A DNA stretch of 22,572 nucleotides, taken from the NCBI GenBank assembly GCA_038527215.1, contig JBCBGC010000139.1, positions 1-22,572 of the forward strand, written 5' to 3'. Position 1 is the stretch's first letter, and each line of letters opens with the position of its first letter. Below the pieces are notes generated by a model that made no database searches, had not been told where the DNA came from, and worked only from the letters and a program-made list of their open reading frames with translations. The stretch is from JAWPMV01 sp038527215. Its GTDB lineage: Bacteria; Bacteroidota; Bacteroidia; J057. Shown piece after piece: positions 14,537 to 22,572 of the stretch. The translations under genes and the position numbers were made by a program.

Positions 14537-15535
14537 CTAATATGGCTTTAAGACCCAGGGTTTTTTGAGTAAGCCATTGGAACTGCTGGTAGAAGACCAG
14601 CTTTTTGCTTCCTCTTCTGAGGCTGCCCGGTATACAGAAACCCGATAGTATTTACTTTTTCCTTCAGGGTAAAGAATCACTGGAGCCAGTCCTTTGAGGC
14701 GCATGGCCTCGGCAAAGTTTTCTGCCTGGTCTAGTTTTCCATAACTCCCTGCGATCACATGGAAGTTCCCGTTCAATTGATTTCCTCGTGGTGCGCCGGT
14801 TCTGGCAGCGGTTGGATCAGAAGGACTGCTTCCCTGGGTAGGGACCCCGGCAATCAGGGAAACCTTTCCGGGCTTTTGCGTATAAATCCATCCTCCGTTA
14901 CCCGTCCTTTTTTTCAACATGGAGGAGTAGCGTTTGATCTCCTTCTTTACGTTGGTGTAGTAGACAGCCAGGCGGTAGGGGTCGCCAGGTTTTTCCGGCA
15001 TCATCATGTAAGGCTCAAGGCCGTCCTGGGTCAACTGGGCTTTGGCGTTGGTAGCCTGCTGATAGTTTTGATAGCTGCCCATGATCAGGTGGTATCCTGG
15101 TTTCGTGGAAACCGCGCCTGCATTCATGGTGGGTTGCCGCTCCGTGGTGGCCGTGGCAGTCGAAGAACCTCTGCTGCCTCCTAATCCGCCATTAAGGGTG
15201 AGAATCCAGGCTTTTTTTCCACTTCTTCTTACCAACTCAGGCTTTTGGTTAACCACTTCCTGGCGATTGGTAGAATGATAAATGGAAACCCGATGATAGG
15301 AAGTGCTGGCATCTGGAAACAGGATCAAGGGCTTGAATCCTATTTTAGCTTCCAGGGCATTGGCTTCATTTTCTGCTGCCTGAAAGGTCTTGTGGCTGGC
15401 AGCGATTAAATGATAGTATTGCTGAGCGAACCCGGACATACTAAACCCCAGAATAAGCATGAGGGTCAAGCTCCACTTACCGGGTATGGTGGAGAAAAAT
15501 GGAGGAGAATAGCTACGTAGAGACATGATAAACAT
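14537..15535 (-). CDS. Secreted protein with three SPOR domains
   Basis: This 332-residue protein has an N-terminal export signal (hydrophobic core at about 22-36, ending GFAQ), so it should reach the periplasm. ATG at 15526 is an equally good start, three codons in. It is made almost wholly of three SPOR repeats, at about residues 40-114, 147-220 and 257-331. Each has an (Y/F)H(L/V)I..S(Y/H) start, a central helix, a YR(V/L) or HRVS strand, and a final W(I/V)(L/Y). SPOR domains usually bind denuded peptidoglycan strands at division sites. Linkers are Ser/Thr/Gly-rich. It lies 105 nt downstream of the other SPOR gene and ends at a strong terminator. No enzymatic domain is visible; a septal or cell-wall scaffold role is an inference. 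Confidence 0.85.
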   Translation of the reverse strand: MFIMSLRSYSPPFFSTIPGKWSLTLMLILGFSMSGFAQQYYHLIAASHKTFQAAENEANALEAKIGFKPLILFPDASTSYHRVSIYHSTNRQEVVNQKPELVRRSGKKAWILTLNGGLGGSRGSSTATATTERQPTMNAGAVSTKPGYHLIMGSYQNYQQATNAKAQLTQDGLEPYMMMPEKPGDPYRLAVYYTNVKKEIKRYSSMLKKRTGNGGWIYTQKPGKVSLIAGVPTQGSSPSDPTAARTGAPRGNQLNGNFHVIAGSYGKLDQAENFAEAMRLKGLAPVILYPEGKSKYYRVSVYRAASEEEAKSWSSTSSSNGLLKKPWVLKPY

Positions 15536-15640
15536 TGGTTGATTCGAACGAACTTAACGAAATTCACTCAACCATGTACTTTCGGAATATGTCTTGAAAA
15601 ATGAGATCTTCCCACTCTTCAGGGAGCAATATACAATTTC

Positions 15641-16849
15641 TTAATGAATCCTCTGCACATATACCCACCCGGTTTTCTTGCCTAATTGCTTGAGTTTATT
15701 GGCATAGGCTTCAACCTCTTCGCGGCTATGGCTTTCAAAAACCGAGACTTTATGCGTCATGGAGGATCCTGATTCAGGGGACAAAATCACCGGGTTATTA
15801 TAGCCTTCCCCTTTTAGCTGGGCTACATATTCACTGGCACCCGCGGCATATTTAAAACTTCCGACGATCAGGTGATAAGTAACACCGGCTTTACGTTGAG
15901 TGGTTCCGGCAGCATCATCTTGTCCACGAGTATTCCCCAGCCCTCTGGTTCTGGTTTGAGGATCAGCTCTTCTGGCCGTCGCTCCCTCAGCAATAAGATC
16001 CTGAGGGGCAGAACCGCTTTGAGGAGCGCTTCCATCTTGCAAATCATCCAAGGAGGCTACAGGCGAAGGAGTCGGTTCGCTGGGCCTGCTACTGGTCGAG
16101 GGGGAAGTAACCTCAGTAGTGGTTTCTGTAGCATTGTCCGCAACAGGAGAGGTTTCATTTTCAACCTGGGCAGCTTTCTCCAGACTAGGAGCATATTTTT
16201 CTGCAAAGGTCTCTGGTTCGTTAAAACGAACTTTCAGGCCTTGAACCAAACTGGACCGTTGTTTTACGAAGGGACCATTGTTTATGATCAAGAAGCCTAA
16301 TGCGATCAACAGGGTAACGAGCAAGAATGATTTCCAACCAACAGCACTGCGAGGCTGAGTTTGGGAAGCAGGGGTTCCGTTTTTCATGTGTGCATGGATT
16401 ACACGGGAGTCTGCATGGGTTTCAGTTTGTGATGAAAAGGGCACAACTGGTAGGCCAAAATAATCAGCGTCTAGTTGATGTTGACCTTTCTTATAAAGAT
16501 AGAACGATAATTGGCCTGCTTGGGTTTTGCGCAGTATACCAATCTTGGGAATTTCAAATCTACCGGTTTCTGCGAGACTTTTTAGCAAAGTAGTAGATAT
16601 TTGTGCTACGATGCGGTTGGCCTCTGCTGCTTCCATTTGCAGATTCTCTGTAAAATAACGATCCAGATGTAAATCTGCGTTGACCGTAGGCGAAAATTCA
16701 ATTTCGGTGCTGGGAGGATGGAGTTGACCTGACTGAGGATCAGCCTGGGCGGACAGATGGATTTTTGTAAACGTTCCAATGCCAGGAATGGAAAAAGCAT
16801 CCAATTCCTTGAAGGCACTTCTGAGGTATATGTCTACATTGGGTTTCAT
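15641..16849 (-). CDS. HU-CCDC81-like and SPOR domain membrane protein
   Basis: This 402-residue protein begins at ATG 16849. Residues 1-135 resemble the paired HU-CCDC81-type domains found in Bacteroidota SPOR proteins, with two similar halves: a helix, then FSIPGIGTFTKI at 19-30 and again FEIPKIGILRKTQ at 98-110. A membrane helix spans about 173-190. A long Ser/Thr/Pro/Ala/Glu-rich linker leads to a C-terminal SPOR domain (about 323-402, GVTYHLIVGSF to WVYVQRIH) in the periplasm. The protein may link a cytoplasmic structure to peptidoglycan at the division site; the DNA-binding-like fold need not mean DNA binding. The neighbouring triple-SPOR gene shares the same SPOR style. Confidence 0.87.
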   Translation of the reverse strand: MKPNVDIYLRSAFKELDAFSIPGIGTFTKIHLSAQADPQSGQLHPPSTEIEFSPTVNADLHLDRYFTENLQMEAAEANRIVAQISTTLLKSLAETGRFEIPKIGILRKTQAGQLSFYLYKKGQHQLDADYFGLPVVPFSSQTETHADSRVIHAHMKNGTPASQTQPRSAVGWKSFLLVTLLIALGFLIINNGPFVKQRSSLVQGLKVRFNEPETFAEKYAPSLEKAAQVENETSPVADNATETTTEVTSPSTSSRPSEPTPSPVASLDDLQDGSAPQSGSAPQDLIAEGATARRADPQTRTRGLGNTRGQDDAAGTTQRKAGVTYHLIVGSFKYAAGASEYVAQLKGEGYNNPVILSPESGSSMTHKVSVFESHSREEVEAYANKLKQLGKKTGWVYVQRIH

Positions 16850-16969
16850 GAGGTGGTTAGCCTAAAAAGAATAAACGATCTGTCCCTGGGTATATTGTCC
16901 GAATTCTTAAAAAATTGCCAATCTTTTCTTCCCTACTTATGACGTGCCTGAGGGCCTAGATGCATCAAA

Positions 16970-16988
16970 GGGAAGGAATCTCCTTCCC
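16970..16988 (-). terminator. Possible terminator after beta-barrel gene
   Basis: An 8-bp perfect stem (GGGAAGGA with TCCTTCCC) and a 3-nt loop lie 37 nt past the stop of the beta-barrel gene, followed on the minus strand by a short TTT run. It separates the TPR/barrel unit from the SPOR genes. Confidence 0.5.
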
Positions 16989-17024
16989 TCCCTCTGATGG
17001 TAAGTGATTCTGCTGCGCTCTTCC

Positions 17025-18668
17025 CTAAAAAGCGAAACTTAAGCCGCCAAGGAAGTCCAGCCGTCTTTCGTCATAGTTGTGCCAGCGCTGGTAATTGCTA
17101 TTGAGCAAATTATTTACAGACAAAAATACTGAGAATCCGGGAGTAATCCGATAGTCGGCTGAAACACTCAGGTCAATAAACGGACCAGCCGTGATGACTT
17201 CGCCAGCCGGATCCAGGCTCATAGGTCTTGGACCCACGAAAAACAACTCTCCTTTGGCCTGGAACTGATCGTTGATGTTATACTGGGCAAACAAGTCTAA
17301 GCGCAGTGGGGCAGCATGAAAGAATTTCTCCACCTCCTTGGTATTGTAGACGTTGATGTTCAGCGCGGCTCCGGCTTTGATGGACTCCTGCAAGTCGTAA
17401 TTCAATTCTACCGTAGCGCCTGTAATATTGACCGTATCGTAAAGAACATCGAAGAAAGCCCCAAATTCATTGGTAAAGTAAATGGCCTGGTTTTCCATTC
17501 TCTTTTGGTAAACCCGGGCATGGAAGTCTACCTGCTGGGCGATATTGCCTTTTACACCGGCATAGATGTTAAACCGCTCAATCGTAGGCTTGATGGTAAT
17601 TTCCTGCTGGATATACCGGTTCTCCGTCATGAAATCCCGGTAAGTGTTCGCCTGCATGCCGCTGGTATATCCAGCGATGAAGGTGAGGCCTTCGGGCACG
17701 ATGGCATAGCTTACTTCTACCAAGCCTCCCAGGAAGCTTGCGGAGGTATCTGCACTGTTACCGAAATAGTTGAGCTGGAGGCCGCCTTTGGCAGCGAAGG
17801 TCCCATTATCAAAATCCACGTGGGGTAGGGCGTCTACGAAAAATCTGTTTTCCTGATCAGCGCCAATCTTACCGTTGACATAGGCAACCTCAGAATGCAA
17901 CATGAATTTGACATCTTCATTGAACTGGTAGCCTACTTTGGGCTTCAATTGAATTTGAATCTCCCGGTTCCCGTTATTGCCTCCGAAAATGTTGAAATCC
18001 GCCCCTACATCATAGACATAGTCTGCCTCCGGGTCATAATTGGAAATCATGTTGGCCGCTACCTGGAATCGGGTGAAACCATTGCGCAGGCTATCTTCAC
18101 GGGCTACAGGATTGTCCCTGAGCACGGTATCCCCATAGTTGAAAAAGCGGGTATTGTAGAGGTGGACCTTGGCATCCAGCTTGTATTTCCGCTCGATCAG
18201 GTTAACCCTGGCCGTACCATAGTCCTCTCGGAATTTCCGCAAGGGGATGGCATCCTGATGAGCCGAAAGGTGGGTGAAATCCAACCCATAATCCATGCCT
18301 CGATCCCGACCATTGTTGATGTAGAGCTTTCCGAGCGGCGTCATATAGCGGCCCAACCCCAGCTTGATAAAATTATTGTTGAGCTTCTCCGCTTTTTCTT
18401 TCTCCAGGGGTTTGATATCCGGAGGAGAAGGAGTGAAGTCGGTATCGATATAAAAGTTCTGAGAACGGTAATCAATGTTCTCGGTGTTCCCTTTTTTGAT
18501 TTCCTGGTAAGGCGGCTTGAGATAGGGCTTTTCGCTGTCGATGACATCCTCAATCCGTTCGTTTTCCAAAACCAGGGTATCCTTCCCGCCCAGAGGGTCG
18601 TTGCCTTGAGCCATGGCCAGAGGCGCACCCATGGCAAAGAGAAGGCAGAAATATATGAAGCGTTTCAT
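17025..18668 (-). CDS. Outer-membrane beta-barrel protein, TonB-receptor-like without plug
   Basis: The ATG at 18668 begins a clear signal peptide (MKRFIYFCLLFAMGAPLAMA). A longer frame would need a TTG at 18701. The 547-residue product has alternating hydrophobic and polar strands with many aromatic residues and a C-terminal phenylalanine (LGGLSFAF), typical of outer-membrane beta-barrels. The VFLSVNNLLNSNYQRW segment near the end resembles the last strands of TonB-dependent receptors, but I see no TonB box or plug domain. The N-terminal 100 residues are acidic and Pro-rich, without a recognised fold. It follows the large TPR gene by 45 nt, a pairing seen in many Bacteroidota. The transported or anchored substrate is unknown. 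Confidence 0.82.
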   Translation of the reverse strand: MKRFIYFCLLFAMGAPLAMAQGNDPLGGKDTLVLENERIEDVIDSEKPYLKPPYQEIKKGNTENIDYRSQNFYIDTDFTPSPPDIKPLEKEKAEKLNNNFIKLGLGRYMTPLGKLYINNGRDRGMDYGLDFTHLSAHQDAIPLRKFREDYGTARVNLIERKYKLDAKVHLYNTRFFNYGDTVLRDNPVAREDSLRNGFTRFQVAANMISNYDPEADYVYDVGADFNIFGGNNGNREIQIQLKPKVGYQFNEDVKFMLHSEVAYVNGKIGADQENRFFVDALPHVDFDNGTFAAKGGLQLNYFGNSADTSASFLGGLVEVSYAIVPEGLTFIAGYTSGMQANTYRDFMTENRYIQQEITIKPTIERFNIYAGVKGNIAQQVDFHARVYQKRMENQAIYFTNEFGAFFDVLYDTVNITGATVELNYDLQESIKAGAALNINVYNTKEVEKFFHAAPLRLDLFAQYNINDQFQAKGELFFVGPRPMSLDPAGEVITAGPFIDLSVSADYRITPGFSVFLSVNNLLNSNYQRWHNYDERRLDFLGGLSFAF

Positions 18669-18713
18669 TGTCTTATTTTTTTTCTGAATAGGTAAAAGCA
18701 AATGTGATGAGGA

Positions 18714-21700
18714 TTAATTTCCACCTTCGTCAAGGCCGCCGTCAAACAATCTTTGAGTGGCATTTTCCTCCGACTCTATTTCCGACAGACGATCCTGGGC
18801 CTGTCGTTTGATATCCGGGAAGATGTCTTGATTCACCAAACTCTCCAGGGTTCCCTTGGCCTGGAAAGTGTTGCCCATTTCATAATAGGCTTCGGCCAAA
18901 ATCAGGAACGATTTGGCGTTCCACTCATTGAAGGTAGGGTAGTTGTTCTGCTGGTATATACCTGCCTTTACACATTCGTCAAATTTCTGATTGGCGAGCT
19001 CGGTGCGCTGCTCCGCGGTGGCCGTATTTCCCTGACGGGAGAATACTTCCGCCTGGTCTTTGTATTTCTTTCCCTGATCAAATAAGATCTGGGTGATCCG
19101 GTGTTGAGACTCTGCCCCGAATTGATTTTTGAATTCCTGCTCTACATCTTTGAAAAGGCTGTAAGCCTGCTCCAGTTTACCATCCAGATAAAGGCAGGTT
19201 CCTTCCTCGACCTTTGCCTGGGTCCTGGAATAAACGGCTACTTCGTTGTTCGAGGAAATCTCTCGCAATACATTGATGGCCAAGGTGTAATCCCGCATGG
19301 CTTTATAGGACTTAGCGATCCCTAATTTCGCCTGAACCCGGTTGGCTAGCTTGCCTGCCGTTTGATCCAATTCTTTGTACAGGGCCAAACTATTCTGGTA
19401 GTTCTTTTTCTCAAACTGTATTTCAGCCGCTTCCAGTAAGGCGACATTGGTGAAGTTATTTCTTGCCGTGGCGCCGTAGATCTTCTGATAATCCGATAGC
19501 GCCTCTCCGGATTTGTTGGTTTCGCGATAGGAGCGGGCCCGGAACAACAGGGCTTCAAAATAATTGGGACCATTTTTATAATCCCGGATATAGGTGCTAA
19601 ACTGCTCGATGGCAGAGTTATAATTGCCGCTGAAGAAACGGTCCTGGCCAGTGGAAAAAACCAAGCCTGCCAGGTTGTTGTCCATTTTGGGGTTGGAGCT
19701 TCGGTAGTCGCGGAGCACCCGATCAAATTCCGCTTCGGAGAGGATGCCCGAAAGGTTGTCCAGGGCTACCTGCGCTTCATCTCTTTCCTGAGAATAATCC
19801 GAAAGGACCTTCTTGAAAAAAGTAACAGCGCTGCGTTCGTCTCCGGAGTAATAAGCGGCCAGGGCCATTCTGTTATAAGCTGGCGCTGCCAGGGGGCTTT
19901 TAGGATAGTCTCGGACCAGCAATTGGGCATAACGGGTGGCCGAGCGATTGTCTTTGATCCAAGTAGAATAAATCTCTGAAATCCGGTCGAGAGCATTGTC
20001 TCGAAGTTCTGATTCTCTAAATCCATTGATCAGTCGATCAAACTGCCCTACAGAAGACTGGTACTGCCCTTGACGGTAATAGCTTTCTCCTAATTGATAT
20101 AAAGCATAATCCTGGAAGGTATAACGAAGGTCTACCACCTTGCTGTAATAGGTGTTGGCCTGAGAATATCGTCTTTGCAGGAACTGGCAATCTCCGGCTC
20201 TGAGGTAAGCATCCACGACGTGATTTTTACCCACTCTACGGCCTCCTTTGGCGATGAAGTCCTCGAAGTTTTTCAGGGCTCCAGGGTAGTTCTTTTGTTT
20301 AAAGTCCGACCAGCCAATGCCATAAAAGGCATAAGGATAATAGGTGTTACGGGTCGCCCCACTGGATCGCAAATAGGCCTGATATTCGGCTTTGGCTTGC
20401 GAAAACTCTCCCTGACGGAAACTGCTTTCGCCTAACCAGTAGCGGGAATTAAGGGCTAGGGTAGGATCAAAAGCATTGTCAATGGCTTTGCGGAAGTAGG
20501 TTCTGGCCTGCCGGTAGTCCGGTCTTTCAAATAGCTCCAGTCCATAATAATAGCACACCGTTTGGTAGGCTTTACGGGTCCTTGAGTTATTCAACGGAAT
20601 GGATTCGAAGTATTCAATAGAACGGGCATAATCTCTGGTATAAAGATATATCTCTCCGATCAGGGACTGGATTTCGGTCTTGTGTCTGGTACCGGGAAAT
20701 TCGGTCTGAAGGCGGGTAAAGGCATTGAGAGATTCATCATAGGCTTCGGTGGCAAAAGCCACTTTGCCATATTGATATAAGGCATCTTCGGTTACCTGTG
20801 CATTGCCATTGGGAATTTCTTCAGCGGCTTGCTGGAAAGCAAATTTTGCCCCTGACTCATCCTTAGGCTCTTTTTTCAGGAAACAAAAACCGAGATAGTA
20901 AGAGGAAACCTGGTATAAAGAATCTCTGACTCTGCCCTGAGCCCGGTCAAAAAGTTTGATGGCTTCGTCGTACTCGCCTAGGTTGTATTGGGCGTTGCCA
21001 AAACGGAAGTAATCCGTCCGGTTCATCCGGCCCCGGTCCTTGACGTATCTTCCGTAAAACTCCGCCGCCCGGTTGTAGTCATTGCGCTCAAATCCTGCAT
21101 TCGCAACCACATAGTAAACCTCAGTATTTTTCTTGCGGCTTCTGGAACGGATGACCTCGTCTCCCAGTTGGAAAAGCTCATCATATTTTTTGAGCTGAAA
21201 GAGGGTATTGGCCAGGTAGCCTTTGATTTCGTCTCCATACTTTTGAGAATCTCTCAATTCCTGGAAGGCATCGTAGGCCGCCAGATAATCCTGATCCTGG
21301 TATAAGATGACCGAGCGGTAGTAAAAGGCATCTTCCTGATAGGGATTTTGTCTACGGCCCGCAATCTGGAAAAAACGGGTTGCGTCCCGGTTCCGATTGT
21401 CCATGAAATATGCATATCCCAATAAGAATACTACCTCGTCGAAGCGTTTTTGATCCAGGCCACCCGCGTTGTAGGCCGTGAGTAGCGGCTCGATGGCTTC
21501 GGGGTATTTTTTGCGGGAGAAATAGAACTTCCCGAGGAAGTACCGAGCCAGGTTGGCTTTGGTATTTTCTCCATACTCGAAGATGAATTCCTGCATCAGC
21601 GGTTCGGCATCGTTTCTATCTAAGTGATAGGCACTGATGGCCTGCATATAGAGCGCATTAGCATGGATATCGTTGTTTTCTGGACTTCGCAACTCTTTTT

Positions 21701-21890
21701 CAGCCGCGAGGAAAGCATCGATTTTCTTAGCAGTAGCCCCATACTTGCCTTTTTCGAAGAGCTCGACAGCATCTTCATATAAAGGCAGTAATTCATGATA
21801 TGGGGAGATTTGTGCCCAACCCGTAAAGGGTAGGCTTAGGATAATGAAGCAAATCGTGAGGTGAACCGGCTTCAGTTGTTTTGCAAACAT
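18714..21890 (-). CDS. Large periplasmic tetratricopeptide repeat protein
   Basis: The ATG at 21890 gives 1058 residues and a good signal peptide (MFAKQLKPVHLTICFIILSL then PFTGWAQ). Frames extending to 22052 or 22064 add a non-signal leader and are less likely. Almost the whole mature protein is helical TPR repeats of about 34-38 residues, with recurrent A..YG.Y and Y..A...F patterns throughout; I would expect more than 20. There is no lipobox Cys, so it is probably soluble in the periplasm, unlike the lipoprotein SprE/PorW. TPR proteins of this size usually act as scaffolds. The next gene encodes an outer-membrane beta-barrel after a 45-nt gap, so the two probably work together at the outer membrane. 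Function is otherwise unknown. Confidence 0.87.
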   Translation of the reverse strand: MFAKQLKPVHLTICFIILSLPFTGWAQISPYHELLPLYEDAVELFEKGKYGATAKKIDAFLAAEKELRSPENNDIHANALYMQAISAYHLDRNDAEPLMQEFIFEYGENTKANLARYFLGKFYFSRKKYPEAIEPLLTAYNAGGLDQKRFDEVVFLLGYAYFMDNRNRDATRFFQIAGRRQNPYQEDAFYYRSVILYQDQDYLAAYDAFQELRDSQKYGDEIKGYLANTLFQLKKYDELFQLGDEVIRSRSRKKNTEVYYVVANAGFERNDYNRAAEFYGRYVKDRGRMNRTDYFRFGNAQYNLGEYDEAIKLFDRAQGRVRDSLYQVSSYYLGFCFLKKEPKDESGAKFAFQQAAEEIPNGNAQVTEDALYQYGKVAFATEAYDESLNAFTRLQTEFPGTRHKTEIQSLIGEIYLYTRDYARSIEYFESIPLNNSRTRKAYQTVCYYYGLELFERPDYRQARTYFRKAIDNAFDPTLALNSRYWLGESSFRQGEFSQAKAEYQAYLRSSGATRNTYYPYAFYGIGWSDFKQKNYPGALKNFEDFIAKGGRRVGKNHVVDAYLRAGDCQFLQRRYSQANTYYSKVVDLRYTFQDYALYQLGESYYRQGQYQSSVGQFDRLINGFRESELRDNALDRISEIYSTWIKDNRSATRYAQLLVRDYPKSPLAAPAYNRMALAAYYSGDERSAVTFFKKVLSDYSQERDEAQVALDNLSGILSEAEFDRVLRDYRSSNPKMDNNLAGLVFSTGQDRFFSGNYNSAIEQFSTYIRDYKNGPNYFEALLFRARSYRETNKSGEALSDYQKIYGATARNNFTNVALLEAAEIQFEKKNYQNSLALYKELDQTAGKLANRVQAKLGIAKSYKAMRDYTLAINVLREISSNNEVAVYSRTQAKVEEGTCLYLDGKLEQAYSLFKDVEQEFKNQFGAESQHRITQILFDQGKKYKDQAEVFSRQGNTATAEQRTELANQKFDECVKAGIYQQNNYPTFNEWNAKSFLILAEAYYEMGNTFQAKGTLESLVNQDIFPDIKRQAQDRLSEIESEENATQRLFDGGLDEGGN

Positions 21891-22238
21891 AGGATCGTGG
21901 ATTTGAGATATCGTCAGCAAGTTACCAATTCTCGAATATTTTGGCCTAAAGATAGGCTTTTCATAGACTACGGTTTCAGGGAGGAAGGGTTTAGCCTTAA
22001 AAAGGTGTAAAAAGCCTCCTATTGATAGAATTGGGGCGAATTTTTCCTTCATTCTATATGGCACAAAGCTAGTGCCAGGGGCAGGGTCTTTCAGATATGG
22101 TCGGTCATGAACCAGGGATAAGCGGGAGTGAACCTGGGAGATTTGGGAACCAACCTTTTCTGGGATAGACTATGATGTGGGGAAAATGGATGCACCGCCT
22201 AGGAAAGGGGCTCCACAAATTTTTTCGAAAAAAAAATC

Positions 22239-22272
22239 AAAAAAAAACTCCCTAATCTCTGGGATTAGGGAG
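22239..22272 (-). terminator. Strong intrinsic terminator, minus strand, no gene behind it
   Basis: A perfect 10-bp stem (CTCCCTAATC at 22248-22257 with GATTAGGGAG at 22263-22272) and a 5-nt loop are followed, on the minus strand, by a run of T, then GA, then a second run of T. No minus-strand coding sequence ends here; transcription must come from a small RNA or from a gene more than 300 nt to the right. Confidence 0.85.
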
Positions 22273-22325
22273 CACACACAACTCTAGCGCTTAATATTCA
22301 AAAACTTTTTTGTCTATTAAGTAAG
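22239..22325 (-). ncRNA. Candidate small RNA ending at orphan terminator
   Basis: A box TACCTTTAG on the minus strand (22331-22339) is close to TAnnTTTG, with a TTG 15 nt before it, shorter than the usual spacing. Initiation near 22325 would give a transcript of about 87 nt ending at the intrinsic terminator. I could not match it to a known RNA family. It could instead be a leader or attenuator of the TPR operon, or the 3-prime end of a longer transcript. Confidence 0.3.
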
Positions 22326-22572
22326 ATGTACTAAAGGTATGGGCAAAAGCGGGACAATGCATCTTTTTTCGACTTATGCCCCCTTTTCCTTGCCGAAAAT
22401 CACCTGAGCTTAGACGTATGGCTTCATGGCCCTTATTGCGAATTTTGCCTCAAAAAGCGGCTAAATTTGCGGTTTGTCGAGAATATTTGCCCATTAGGCA
22501 CGGCAGATACCACCTTAGTCTAAAAGATAGGCTACATTGGGAGGTTGGGCCTTGTGTAGCGTATCTTTAATA

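Larger units (their letters stand above)
21891..22572. other. Long non-coding region at right end
   Basis: This 680-nt stretch holds the presumed leader or promoter region of the TPR gene. A box TATCTTTAG on the minus strand (21946-21954) is a weak -7 candidate, 56 nt before the start. Further right, a strong minus-strand terminator lies at 22239-22272. All three minus-strand frames hit stop codons soon after the right edge, and the plus-strand frame at 22376-22570 lacks protein-like composition, so I call no gene here. Confidence 0.6.

Noticed and set aside
14161..15586. TACTTTCGGA repeated at 14161, 14445 and 15577
   Set aside because: Only one copy has a -33-like partner, and one lies inside a coding frame, so the recurrence is probably chance.
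21891..22064. N-terminal extension of the TPR gene to 22052 or 22064
   Set aside because: The extension hides the clear signal peptide that begins at ATG 21890.
22220..22233. Palindrome TTTTTTCGAAAAAA
   Set aside because: It is formed by homopolymer runs beside the terminator's T-tract and shows no independent function.
22376..22570. Plus-strand 64-codon open frame at the right end
   Set aside because: It has no recognisable motif or signal peptide and an irregular, Arg/Pro-rich composition; it is likely chance.

Overview
The window reads as a chromosomal segment of a Bacteroidota bacterium, most like the Saprospiria or another marine or freshwater gliding-type lineage. The evidence is a type IX secretion C-terminal sorting domain, several SPOR-domain proteins including one with an HU-CCDC81-like N-terminus, a large TPR protein paired with a TonB-receptor-like beta-barrel, a BshB1-type bacillithiol enzyme, -7 boxes close to TAnnTTTG, and few Shine-Dalgarno sequences. 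The lineage is inferred from gene style only. I see no tRNA, rRNA, CRISPR array, insertion sequence or integrase.

Layout, left to right. Positions 1-1545 (minus strand) hold an MBOAT O-acyltransferase, followed after 1 nt by a short reading frame that may be the broken start of its usual partner. Positions 1683-4413 (plus strand) are a two-gene secreted unit: a nucleoside-hydrolase-family protein and a DUF5060-type glycoside hydrolase. It converges on the next block with only 4 nt between stop codons. Positions 4418-7063 (minus) hold a type IX-secreted protein followed by bshB1. Positions 7188-9831 (minus) hold the site-2 protease rseP and chorismate synthase aroC, each with a plausible promoter. 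Positions 9874-13829 (minus) form a tight three-gene unit: a membrane-anchored PP2C-like protein with a TPR/Sel1 tail, then the small and large subunits of a TRAP transporter. No solute-binding protein is present.

Positions 13830-14536 are an A+T-richer stretch with one small unrecognised gene lying between two strong hairpin terminators. Positions 14537-16849 (minus) hold two neighbouring SPOR proteins, one secreted with three SPOR domains and one cytoplasmic-to-periplasmic with an HU-CCDC81-like domain and one SPOR domain. Positions 17025-21890 (minus) hold a large periplasmic TPR protein followed by a plug-less outer-membrane beta-barrel. The last 680 nt contain no convincing gene but do contain a textbook minus-strand terminator with no coding sequence behind it, which suggests a small RNA or a leader.

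Most genes are housekeeping or envelope functions. The least ordinary features are the PP2C-like gene that is stop-start coupled to a TRAP transporter and has altered active-site residues, the duplicated start-codon motif upstream of it, the orphan terminator at the right end, and the TPR/beta-barrel pair.
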